Source of the DNA: an uncultured Olsenella sp.
GTDB taxonomy: Bacteria > Actinomycetota > Coriobacteriia > Coriobacteriales > Atopobiaceae
DNA: 44,602 bases
Assembly: GCA_947253595.1 (NCBI GenBank)
Contig: CAMXZR010000006.1
Location: 1-44,602, forward strand
Direction: 5' to 3'
Shown: positions 23,252 through 30,894 of the stretch, one piece after another
How the letters are laid out: the number at the start of each line of letters is the position of its first letter
How positions within the stretch are numbered: position 1 is the first letter of the stretch
Made by a program: the position numbers and the translations under genes
Notes under the pieces: model-generated
What the model was told of the DNA's origin: nothing
Databases searched by the model: none
Seen by the model: the letters and a program-made list of their open reading frames with translations, nothing else

Positions 23252-24433
23252 CTACTCCTCGGAAGCTGGGGAAACGTAGCCCGAGTCAATGGTAAGATCC
23301 ACGTCCGCGCCGGGCACGCGCCGGCGCACGATTTCCTCGACGGCATGCCGCAGCTCGTCGTCCGAGATTCCCACACTGTCCGGCCTCCTGCAGTCCAGCC
23401 GCACGCGCATGAGCCCACGGTCCCTCCAGAAGTCCACGTCGTGCACGGTCAGGCGACGGTCGATTCTGGCGAGCTCGTCCGAGACCCAGTTGCGCAGGTC
23501 GTCGCTGCCGACCTCGGTCTCTATGGGGTCGCAGTGCAGAATGATGCGCAGCCGCTCGTCACGCAGCAGCTCTCGCTCGATCCGGTCCAGGACCAGGTGG
23601 CTCTGGCGCACGGTGGCGTCCGCCGCCATCTCGACGTGCGCGCTGGCGAACTTCCGGCCGGGACCGTAGTCGTGAATCAGCAGGTCGTGGGTGCCCAGCA
23701 CGCCGGGATACGACATGATTCTCTCGTACACCCGCTGCACCAGCTCGGCAGAGGGCGTCTGGCCCATGAGGGGGTCCACGGTGTCGCGCAGGAGGCCTAT
23801 GCCGCTGACCACGATGAAGGCGGCGACGGCCAGGCCCGCCCAGCCGTCCAGGTCGCGTCCGCTTGCAACGGAGGCGAGCGAGGCGAAGAGGACGGCCGAG
23901 GTCGCGATGACGTCGTTTCTGGAGTCGACGGCCGTGGCCTCGAGCACGCCCGAGTCGATGCGCCGGGCGAGCGACCTGTTGAAGCGTGCCATCCACAGCT
24001 TGGCCAGAATGGAGAGGAGCAGGATGCCTACGGTGATTGGGTCGAGGTTCGGGGCCTGCGGCGCAAGGATTCTCTCCGCCGAGGATCGAGCCAGCTGCAC
24101 GCCGACGGCCACGACAAGGACCGCCACCACCATGCCGGCGAGGTACTCGTAGCGGCCGTGCCCATAGGGATGCCCCTCGTCGGCGGGACGGCTGGCGAGC
24201 TTGAAGCCTATGAGGCTCACCACGTTGCTCGAGGCGTCGGACAGGTTGTTGATCGCGTCCGCGACGATCGAGACCGAGCCCACGACGAGTCCCACGATGC
24301 CCTTGGAGAGGCAGAGCAGGACGTTGAGCACGATGCAAGTGACGCTCGAGAGCCTGCCGTAGCTCGAGCGGACCGATGCCGACGCGGCGTTGCCCGCGTC
24401 CCTTATGAAGGTCCGTACCAGCCAGCCAGTCAT
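23252..24433 (-). CDS. Cation diffusion facilitator metal exporter
   Basis: A 393-residue membrane transporter of the CDF family that exports divalent metals (Zn, Fe, Mn or Co) in exchange for protons. There are about six helices in residues 30-210. The first metal-site helix has DAINNLSDASSN (about 59-70) and the fifth has ATAVDSRNDVIATSA. The loop HPYGHGRYEYLAG is a family hallmark. The C-terminal cytoplasmic domain (about 220-320) has the ferredoxin-like fold. A further C-terminal extension of about 80 residues is longer than in FieF. AAGGAGGACC before the ATG at 24433 is one of the strongest ribosome-binding sites in the window. Metal specificity cannot be fixed from sequence. Confidence 0.94.
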   Translation of the reverse strand: MTGWLVRTFIRDAGNAASASVRSSYGRLSSVTCIVLNVLLCLSKGIVGLVVGSVSIVADAINNLSDASSNVVSLIGFKLASRPADEGHPYGHGRYEYLAGMVVAVLVVAVGVQLARSSAERILAPQAPNLDPITVGILLLSILAKLWMARFNRSLARRIDSGVLEATAVDSRNDVIATSAVLFASLASVASGRDLDGWAGLAVAAFIVVSGIGLLRDTVDPLMGQTPSAELVQRVYERIMSYPGVLGTHDLLIHDYGPGRKFASAHVEMAADATVRQSHLVLDRIERELLRDERLRIILHCDPIETEVGSDDLRNWVSDELARIDRRLTVHDVDFWRDRGLMRVRLDCRRPDSVGISDDELRHAVEEIVRRRVPGADVDLTIDSGYVSPASEE

Positions 24434-24571
24434 GGTCCTCCTTGGGATGGCGTGTGGCGTCCGAGGTGAATCGTACCCCGAAAGTCCCCGTCGGGAGGCT
24501 CGTGGGCCGCCCTCGTGGGGAGCTTCCGCCCGAGGTGGGGTGAGCCCATGCGTGCGGATTGGGCATGGTGT

Positions 24572-24601
24572 TTGCAATTGTGTCGCCGGCGGGGGTTAGA
24601 C
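24572..24601 (+). promoter_or_regulatory. Promoter candidate for pcrA
   Basis: TTGCAA (24572-24577), an 18-bp spacer and TTAGAC (24596-24601), 31 bp before the start codon. The -35 is good and the -10 is moderate. Confidence 0.4.
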
Positions 24602-24632
24602 TCTTGCAGACGCCACTGATCACAGGAGAGCA

Positions 24633-27317
24633 ATGCCCAGCTTCGACGAGTTCCAGACCAGCCTCTTCGGCAGCGACCTCACGGCCGCGCCCATCCCCGT
24701 GCCGTCCGTACGACCCACGGCAGCCACGCGCCCCGGCGCGTCGGTCGCGCCCGCAGCGGGCGGGCAGGCCGCGTCCCAGGCGGAGCCCGCGGGGTCACGG
24801 GCCGCACGTGCTACCCCCTTGCCACGGGGCGGGGTCGACCTGGCCGGTCTCAACCCTGCCCAGCGCAAGGCGGCCGAGTGCACGCGTGGGCCCCTTCTGG
24901 TGCTCGCCGGCGCAGGCTCGGGCAAGACCCGCGTCCTCACCTTCCGCATCGCGCACATGATTCAGGACGAGGGCGTGCGCCCCTGGCAGGTCCTGGCAAT
25001 CACCTTCACCAACAAGGCGGCGACCGAGATGCGCGAGCGCCTGGGCCAGCTCCTTCCCGGCGGCACCCGCGGCATGTGGGTCTGCACCTTCCACGCCATG
25101 TGCGTGCGCATGCTCCGCGAGGACGGCGAGCGCCTGGGCTACCGGGGCAGCTTCAGCATCTACGACGACGACGACTCGAAGCGCCTGGTCAAGTCCATCA
25201 TGTCCGACCTCGACATAGACCAGAAGCAGTGCCCTCTCCCCGCCATCCGCTCGCTCATCAGCAAGGCGAAGAATGCGCTCGTCTCGCCCGACGAGATGAG
25301 GTCTCAGGCCAATTCCCCCGTCGAGCGCGCCGCCGCCCGTGTGTACCACTCCCTGGAGCGCCGCCTGGCCCGTGCCAATGCCATGGACTTCGACGACCTC
25401 CTGGTGAAGACCTTCGAGCTCCTCTCCAAGTATCCCGAGGTGCTCGACTCCTACCAGGAGCGCTTCCGCCAGATCAGCGTGGACGAGTACCAGGACACCA
25501 ACGGCGTGCAGTACGCCATCACCAACCTCCTGGCCCGCAAGTACAGGAACCTCATGGTCGTGGGCGACGACGACCAGTCCATTTACTCCTGGCGCGGCGC
25601 CGACATCAAGAACATCCTGAGCTTCCGCAAGGACTACCCAAACGCCACGGTGGTCAAGCTCGAGCAGAACTACCGCTCCACCGGCCACATCCTGAACGCG
25701 GCCAACGCCGTGGTGCGCAACAACTCGCGCCGCGAGGAGAAGCGCCTGTTCACGGACGGTGGCGACGGCGAGAGGGTCGAGGTCTTCCAGGCAGCCGACG
25801 AGCGCGACGAGGGACGTTGGATCGGTTCCGAGATCGAGAAGCTCCACGACCGCGGCACCAGCTACGACGACGTGGCGGTCTTCTACCGCATCAACGCCCA
25901 GTCGCGCATCCTCGAGGACATGTTCCTGAGGGCGGGCGTGCCCTACAAGATCGTGGGGGGCACGCGCTTCTTCGACCGCGCGGAGATTCGCGACGTGATG
26001 GCCTATCTCAAGCTCGTCGTAAACCCCAACGACGACGTGAGCGCCCTGCGCGTGGTAAACACGCCGAGGCGTGGCGTCGGCACGACCTCGATTCGCAAGA
26101 TCCAGCAGTACGCCGCAGAGGAGGGAATCTCGTTCTTTGCCGCGGCAGAGGCCTGCGTGGGGGAGCCCGGCCTCGTCGGCGCCAAGGCACGGAGCGGGCT
26201 CGCCCAGTTCACGGGGGCCGTGGAGGTCGCCCGCCACTACTCCGGCGACCTGGGCGACGTCGTCCAGATGATCGTGGAGCGCTCGGGCCTCGTCAAGGCG
26301 CTCGAGGCCGAGCGGACGGTCGAGGCGGACAGCCGCATAGAGAACATCAAGGAGTTCTTCGGCGTGGCGCAGGAGTTCGACGAGACCCACGACGACGCGG
26401 CCGAGACCCTGGAGAGCCTGCGCCAGCTCCGCGAGGCAGGCGCCTTGGACGTGGGAGGGGCCTCGGAAGGCGGGGTCGTGCCGGCCCAAGGTCCCGCGCA
26501 GGCAGGGGCGGGTCCCTCGTCCGCCGCTGGGCCCTCCCCTGTTCCGGGCGAGGTGCCCGAGCGAGCGAGCGGGGAGGACGCTCTGGACTCGGCTGACGTC
26601 CCACCTGCAGCCGCAGAGAAGCTCCCTGCCCTCATGGAGTGGCTCGCGCTGCGCTCCGACCTCGACTCTCTCGCCGGACAGTCGAGCGCCGTCACCATGA
26701 TGACCGTGCACTCCGCCAAGGGCCTGGAGTTCCCCGTCGTCTTCGTTGCTGGCCTCGAGGAGGGCGTCTTCCCCCATCGCGCCCACGAGGGGGACCCCGA
26801 GAGCATCGAGGAGGAGAGGCGTCTCGCCTACGTGGCCATCACCCGTGCGGAGCGGCGGCTCTACCTCACCTACGCCGCGACGCGCAGGACCTTTGGCTCG
26901 GTCTCTACCAACCCCCGCAGCCGCTTCCTGAACGAGATTCCCGCCGAGGACGTCCATGCCATCGGCGTGGGTTCGTCGGGCTTCAGCGGCGTGGGCTGGG
27001 AGAAGCGCGGCGACCGCCATGGCACCTACGGCTCCGGCCGCGGCTCGGAGGTCTACGGCGGCCACGTCTTTGGCTCGCACACCCGCTCGACCGGAGGCTC
27101 GCCGACCACCCGTCCCGCTGGCCCCGCTCCCATCCAGCGCGACCGCGCGAAGGTGGCGGAGAGCTTCGCGCCGGGGGATCGCGTCTCCCACAAGACCTTC
27201 GGCCCCGGTGTCGTGAGGTCTGCCTCGGGAGACACGGTCGAGGTCTTCTTCAGCCGCACGGGAAAGACCAAGAAGCTGATGAAGGGCTTTGCCCCCATCG
27301 TCAAGATCGAGGGCTAG
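24633..27317 (+). CDS. pcrA: ATP-dependent DNA helicase PcrA/UvrD
   Basis: Superfamily 1A 3'-5' helicase for nucleotide-excision repair, replication restart and removal of protein roadblocks. The 894-residue protein has a disordered Ala/Pro-rich N-terminus (about 1-68). The helicase core follows: Q motif LNPAQRKAAE, Walker A AGAGSGKTR, motif Ia ITFTNKAATEM, motif II VDEYQDTN, motif III DDQSIYSWRGA, motif IV EQNYRST, motif V MTVHSAKGLEF and motif VI YVAITRAERRLYLTYA. A low-complexity segment rich in Gly, Pro, Ala and Glu (about 605-660) interrupts domain 2B/2A. The C-terminal tail ends with the SH3-like domain (DRVSHKTFGPGVV) that binds RNA polymerase in PcrA/UvrD. AGGAGAG precedes the ATG. 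Its stop overlaps the convergent mtnN stop by 4 bp through a shared CTAG. Confidence 0.96.
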   Translation: MPSFDEFQTSLFGSDLTAAPIPVPSVRPTAATRPGASVAPAAGGQAASQAEPAGSRAARATPLPRGGVDLAGLNPAQRKAAECTRGPLLVLAGAGSGKTRVLTFRIAHMIQDEGVRPWQVLAITFTNKAATEMRERLGQLLPGGTRGMWVCTFHAMCVRMLREDGERLGYRGSFSIYDDDDSKRLVKSIMSDLDIDQKQCPLPAIRSLISKAKNALVSPDEMRSQANSPVERAAARVYHSLERRLARANAMDFDDLLVKTFELLSKYPEVLDSYQERFRQISVDEYQDTNGVQYAITNLLARKYRNLMVVGDDDQSIYSWRGADIKNILSFRKDYPNATVVKLEQNYRSTGHILNAANAVVRNNSRREEKRLFTDGGDGERVEVFQAADERDEGRWIGSEIEKLHDRGTSYDDVAVFYRINAQSRILEDMFLRAGVPYKIVGGTRFFDRAEIRDVMAYLKLVVNPNDDVSALRVVNTPRRGVGTTSIRKIQQYAAEEGISFFAAAEACVGEPGLVGAKARSGLAQFTGAVEVARHYSGDLGDVVQMIVERSGLVKALEAERTVEADSRIENIKEFFGVAQEFDETHDDAAETLESLRQLREAGALDVGGASEGGVVPAQGPAQAGAGPSSAAGPSPVPGEVPERASGEDALDSADVPPAAAEKLPALMEWLALRSDLDSLAGQSSAVTMMTVHSAKGLEFPVVFVAGLEEGVFPHRAHEGDPESIEEERRLAYVAITRAERRLYLTYAATRRTFGSVSTNPRSRFLNEIPAEDVHAIGVGSSGFSGVGWEKRGDRHGTYGSGRGSEVYGGHVFGSHTRSTGGSPTTRPAGPAPIQRDRAKVAESFAPGDRVSHKTFGPGVVRSASGDTVEVFFSRTGKTKKLMKGFAPIVKIEG

Positions 27318-28021
27318 CCGTTGGAGGTCAGCTCCCCGAGGGTCTTGCGTACGATGGCGGCGCAGTCGTGGGCGGCCTTGCGCTCGAAGCTGGGGTAGTC
27401 CTGCCGTGCCGACCCGTCCGCCTTGTCGCTGATGGCGCGGACGATCGCGAAGGGGATGCCGTTCAGCCAGCAGGCGTGCGCGATGGATGCGCCCTCCATC
27501 TCGCAGCAGTCCGCCTGGAAGTCCCGGGCGATCAACTCCTTCTGCGCCTGGTCGCCCACGAACTGGTCGCCCGAGGCGACGCGGCCCTCAATGCAGGAGA
27601 TACCCAGGTCGAGCTGGCGCACGGCGGCGGACACGGCGGCGACGAGCTCAGCGCTTGCGGGAAAGGCCACGACCGGGAGGCCGGGTACCTCTCCCTTGGC
27701 GTATCCCAGGGTGGTCACGTCCAGGTCGTGGTGGACGGCGTCACGCGACACGAGGATGTCCCCGATGTCGAGGCGGGCGTTGAGCGAGCCGGCGACGCCG
27801 GTGTTGATGACGTGGGTGACGTTGAAGCGGACGGCCAGGGCCTCGGCGCAGACGGCGGCGTTGACCTTGCCCACGCCGCAGCGCACCACGGCGACGGGCA
27901 CCCCCTCGAGCGTGCCCTCGTGGAACTCCATGCCTGCGAGGTGGCTGACCTCGTCGTGGTCGATGCCCGCCACGAGACTCTCGACCTCGACCTTCATGGC
28001 TCCGATGATTCCGACCTTCAT
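27314..28021 (-). CDS. mtnN: 5'-methylthioadenosine/S-adenosylhomocysteine nucleosidase
   Basis: Cleaves MTA and SAH to adenine and the thio-ribose; with LuxS it forms the two-step path from SAH to homocysteine and the AI-2 precursor. The 235-residue protein starts MKVGIIGAMKVEVE with the catalytic Glu12. The substrate site CCEMEGASIAHACW and the catalytic Asp in RAISDKAD are present. The ATG at 28021 has GGGAGG seven bases upstream. A TAGAAT -10 candidate lies on the minus strand at 28090-28085, right at the edge of the repeat array that separates this gene from luxS. Both genes are on the minus strand, so they were probably once adjacent. Confidence 0.95.
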   Translation of the reverse strand: MKVGIIGAMKVEVESLVAGIDHDEVSHLAGMEFHEGTLEGVPVAVVRCGVGKVNAAVCAEALAVRFNVTHVINTGVAGSLNARLDIGDILVSRDAVHHDLDVTTLGYAKGEVPGLPVVAFPASAELVAAVSAAVRQLDLGISCIEGRVASGDQFVGDQAQKELIARDFQADCCEMEGASIAHACWLNGIPFAIVRAISDKADGSARQDYPSFERKAAHDCAAIVRKTLGELTSNG

Positions 28022-28113
28022 GTGCTGGCCTCCCGCCGAGCCGGGCGTTCCGGCTTGCCCGCCTTCCATTCTTTGACGTCACGGATTCTAAGACTTCGCG
28101 CGGGGCTTCGTGC

Positions 28114-28490
28114 GCGTGCCAGGTGTCGCCTGCGGCGTCCGATGCGCGTCGCTCTCCATCGAGAGCGCTCGGCGGGTGCCATGTAGCGCCAACGACGCCG
28201 GACGCTCGCCATGCGGCACCAACACCGTCCGGCGCGTGCCATGCGGCGTCGACAACGTCCAACGTGCGCCACGCGGCATCGACAACGTCCGGCGCGTGCG
28301 AGTTTAGCTCGACAACGTCGAACGCGTCTCTCGCCTCGTCACCATCTGGGCAAACGTGACAGCACCAGACGCGTTGGGCGCTTTCGGTTGCATTCGGTGC
28401 GCGTTGGACGTTGCGGAATGGCGCTCGTGCGCGTTGGACGTTGCGGAATGGCGCTCGCACGCGTTTGACGTCGCAGGGAGAAACTCGCAC
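28114..28490. repeat. Array 1: degenerate 30-bp repeat units switching orientation at a core
   Basis: Units are exactly 30 bp long. Seven lie in one orientation, starting at 28114, 28144, 28174, 28204, 28234, 28264 and 28294; a clear example is 28234-28263, which begins GCGTGCCATGCGGCG. Four lie in the opposite orientation, starting at 28371, 28401, 28431 and 28461, with shared start GCGTTKGACGT. The units at 28401 and 28431 are 28/30 identical; others are 55-80% alike. The junction (28324-28370) holds the conserved CTGGGCAAAC at 28346-28355. The array fills the space between mtnN and the AbiEi-like gene. It is not a CRISPR: there are no constant repeats with unique spacers. Confidence 0.85.
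28294..28380 (+). repeat. Conserved core of array 1 (homologous to 29972-30058)
   Basis: These 87 bases align without gaps to the reverse complement of 29972-30058, with about 64 identities by hand count. The alignment includes the invariant CTGGGCAAAC and CTGG-N15-CCAG (28346-28368), which could form a small stem. Homology continues at least one more 30-bp unit to the left (about 18/30). Confidence 0.8.
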
Positions 28491-28501
28491 GCCCGCCGCC
28501 G

Positions 28502-29479
28502 TCACCCGCGTCGGAAGCCCGGGCGACGCGGTACGCGAAACGACTCAAGGAGGCGCTCGAAGTAGGTCGCGTTGCAGACGTCCGAAAACGAGAAACGGAC
28601 GACTCTCGCCGACCGCGTGAGCCTCGACTCCCTCAGCCTCTCTGCCGAGAGCAGCTCGACGGCACCCCGCCCCCGCGTCATGGCAGGGTCAACGTACTTC
28701 TGCTGCCCGTCAAGCTCCCCGACGACCATGCTCCCGTCAGGCAGCCTCCAAAGGAAGTCGACGCGGCTGCCTTGGCCGGTGAGGGGGTCGACGAACTCCA
28801 CCTGCAGGTCGGGTACGACGAAGCCAAGCTCTATCATCCTTGCTCGGGCGATGGACTCGCCGCCGCTTTCCGAACGGGGGTCCGCATGCGCGAGGGTGAG
28901 ACGTGCTCCCTTGACGCCGCGTCGCCCGGCACCAAGCTGTTCGAGAACCTCGCCGAGCGTGTTCGCGCGCGATCCCAGCCGTCGCAACGTCGCGTCGGCC
29001 ACCGCCATGCCGTCTCCGAAGCCCATCGAGAGAAGGCAGTCGACGGCGCTCCGCTCCAGGGAGGTCGCCCTGATGCCAGACGCCAATGTCGTCTCTCCTG
29101 AGTCAGTTGCGTGCCACCTCACGAGTCCGCAAGAGTGACGCCCGCTACCAAGGTGACAGACGTGCATGCGGGAGAGCTGCCGGTGGGACACGGGGAGGCC
29201 ATGGGCGAGCGCAGCAGTTGCATTGCAGAACGTCCAGCCTGGGTGCATCGCACCGAGGGAGCGTGCGAGCCTCAGCTGCTGCTCTCCGACTCCAAGTGAC
29301 TGCCATAGCTCGCTGCGGACGAAGACCCCCGGATAGGGGCTGTGCAGCATGCCACCGCGCGCGAGTCGCCCCATCGCCTCCCTGTCGGTCCTGTCGAGCA
29401 TACAGGCGAAGCGCCCGTTGCGATTGGCCTCCTCGAGTCGCGCATCGATTCTGCTGAGAAGGTCCTCTCTCCTCGACAT
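28502..29479 (-). CDS. AbiEi-like antitoxin domain protein with PD-(D/E)XK nuclease-like C-terminus
   Basis: A 325-residue protein of the kind common in Coriobacteriia and bifidobacteria and often misnamed. The N-terminal part (about 1-95) contains ARGGMLHSPYPGVFVRSELW and AMHPGWTFCNATAALAHGLP, typical of the AbiEi (type IV antitoxin) winged-helix fold. The C-terminal part (about 225-325) resembles the DUF559/Vsr endonuclease fold: SRVDFLW, then MVVGELDGQQKY, giving a D...E-x-D-x3-K pattern, then VVRFSFSDV. AbiE antitoxins silence a nucleotidyltransferase toxin, but no toxin gene is next to this one. The start at 29479 is chosen for GGAGGGAG upstream. The gene is flanked on both sides by homologous inverted repeat arrays and sits between mtnN and luxS. 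Confidence 0.8.
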   Translation of the reverse strand: MSRREDLLSRIDARLEEANRNGRFACMLDRTDREAMGRLARGGMLHSPYPGVFVRSELWQSLGVGEQQLRLARSLGAMHPGWTFCNATAALAHGLPVSHRQLSRMHVCHLGSGRHSCGLVRWHATDSGETTLASGIRATSLERSAVDCLLSMGFGDGMAVADATLRRLGSRANTLGEVLEQLGAGRRGVKGARLTLAHADPRSESGGESIARARMIELGFVVPDLQVEFVDPLTGQGSRVDFLWRLPDGSMVVGELDGQQKYVDPAMTRGRGAVELLSAERLRESRLTRSARVVRFSFSDVCNATYFERLLESFRVPRRPGFRRG

Positions 29480-29859
29480 GGCCCATGCTCCCTCCATAAC
29501 GTGCGACGTACTTCTTCTGGCCGGTTGAGCCCGAACTGCCATTGGGCCGTGATGACCACCGTACGCGGGATACGCGCGAATTCGAGGCATGAGATAAAAC
29601 GAGCTCGCACGGGGCTTGCACGCAGCTTGCGCCAGACTGGCGCGCGGCTTCGGGAGCTGCGAAAGGATTGATTTGATTGGCGGTCGGAGGGCGTTGTGAA
29701 TGGAGAGCAACAAGAATTTTTGCGACGCTTGCCGCTCAAAGCCAACCACCGGCGGCGTCTGACGCGTGGGAAGGCGTCGCTGGCATGTAACGGATGTTCG
29801 TCGCATGAACCATCGCGCGCGGCGCGGTGTCAGGTAGTCGAAAATGCATCAATGGTCGT
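29480..29859. other. Upstream region of the AbiEi-like gene, fading edge of array 2
   Basis: No credible gene. It is more AT-rich than its surroundings at 29640-29725 and should contain the promoter of the AbiEi-like gene on the minus strand; TTATCT (minus strand, about 29600) is a weak -10 candidate. From about 29740 decayed repeat-like sequence appears (for example GCGTCTGACGCG at 29755-29766), merging into the recognisable 30-bp units from 29860. Confidence 0.4.
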
Positions 29860-30158
29860 TGGCGCTCAGCCCTGATGGCAACGCCCATCGCGTACCACTC
29901 TCCTCCGATGGCGTCCATTGCGCGCATGGAGCCATCGAAAACGCCCAACGCGTGCCGGACTCACTCGAAAGCGTCTGACACGTCTGGCACCGTGGAGTTT
30001 GCCCAGTTGAAGGGGAGACGAGTGACGCATTGGACGTAGTCGCGCAAAATTCGCACGCGTTCGGCGTCATCAGCGCCGCGTGGCACGCATTGGGCGCTGT
30101 GGGACGAGGGCACGCACGCGTTTGATGCGTGTTCGATGCCGTTGCGAGAAAATCGCAC
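29860..30158. repeat. Array 2: homologous 30-bp repeat array, inverted relative to array 1
   Basis: Five units in one orientation start at 29860, 29890, 29920, 29950 and 29980. Opposite-orientation units start at 30027, 30057, 30087 (31 bp) and 30118 (about 41 bp, decayed). GTTTGCCCAG at 29997-30006 is the exact complement of the CTGGGCAAAC in array 1. Further weak repeat sequence reaches about 30200, next to the luxS stop. In the unit reading frame there are stop codons here, whereas array 1 stays open, so this copy looks more decayed. Confidence 0.8.
29972..30058 (-). repeat. Conserved core of array 2 (homologous to 28294-28380)
   Basis: Read on the minus strand, it aligns base for base with the array 1 core: the first 30 bases match at 24, the next 22 at 15, then CTGGGCAAAC at all 10, and the last 25 at 15. 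The CTGG-N15-CCAG arrangement is kept (29984-30006). Confidence 0.8.
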
Positions 30159-30227
30159 GCCTGGCGGCATGGCGCGACGTGCGTGCCGCGTGTGGCGAAG
30201 AGCGCCGCCGGCGGAGGAGCCGCGATC

Positions 30228-30713
30228 CTACTCCCCCGTGGGGTAGCTCACGTGCGCCTCGTCTATGTCGCGTAGGGTCCCCTCCAGGTAGCGGCGGGCC
30301 CACCAACGTGCCTGCACGAGGTCGCTGTCGTGCCAGTTGCCGCACTCCTCGGGTCGTGCGCCGGGCACCTCTCCCTCGAAACCGGCGATGAACTCGAAGA
30401 GCTCCGTCACCAGCCCCAGCACGTCACGAGGCTCAAGCAGGCCAAAAAGCAGCAGGTAGAAGCCCGTGCGACAACCCATGGGCCCGAAGTAGACCACGCG
30501 TTCGGACCACTCGGGATCGTTGCGCAGGAAGGTTGCGGCGAGGTGCTCCACCGCATGCGTCGCGGCAGTGTCCATCGGCGGCTCGCGGTTGGGGGCCGTG
30601 AGCCGCAGGTCGAAGGTGGTCACGTCCACGCCCCGCCACGAGTCCACGCGCGACACGTAGACGCCCGGCTCGAGCTTGAGGTGGTCAATCCGGAAGCTGG
30701 CGATCTTCTCCAT
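30228..30713 (-). CDS. luxS: S-ribosylhomocysteine lyase (LuxS)
   Basis: Splits S-ribosylhomocysteine into homocysteine and the AI-2 precursor DPD; cytoplasmic iron/zinc enzyme. The 161-residue protein has the metal motif HAVEH (His53, His57), the catalytic Cys81 in MGCRTGFY and the third ligand Cys124 in PEECGNWHDSDL, at almost the same spacing as characterised LuxS. AGGAG lies five bases before the ATG at 30713; a longer frame upstream is a shadow. It is on the same strand as mtnN, its pathway partner, but 2.2 kb away across the repeat-flanked insert. Confidence 0.97.
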   Translation of the reverse strand: MEKIASFRIDHLKLEPGVYVSRVDSWRGVDVTTFDLRLTAPNREPPMDTAATHAVEHLAATFLRNDPEWSERVVYFGPMGCRTGFYLLLFGLLEPRDVLGLVTELFEFIAGFEGEVPGARPEECGNWHDSDLVQARWWARRYLEGTLRDIDEAHVSYPTGE

Positions 30714-30894
30714 GCTTGCTCCTGTCCGTCGCCCGCAGTGCGACGAGTCCATGCAACGTCCTTCCTGCAGATGATATTCCAGGCGAGAGGGGAGCGTCGT
30801 CTGTTTTCGGGGCCCAGTGCGTCGATGCGATGACCAGCTCCACGCATCAGCGTGCTGGCACCCCGACCGTGCCCGGGTGCCCGCGCGACGTCCG

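Noticed and set aside
24795..27191. A 798-codon minus-strand frame opposite pcrA
   Set aside because: Compositional shadow; the opposite strand has all SF1 helicase motifs.
28088..28307. Small proteins encoded by either strand of array 1
   Set aside because: Open on both strands because the unit length is a multiple of three; no ribosome-binding sites and no conservation evidence.
28114..28490. CRISPR array
   Set aside because: Units are contiguous 30-mers that vary throughout, with orientation reversal and no unique spacers; no cas gene is near.
29480..29806. N-terminal extension of the AbiEi-like protein
   Set aside because: The frame is open but GGAGGGAG points to the ATG at 29479, and the extension runs into the promoter and repeat region.
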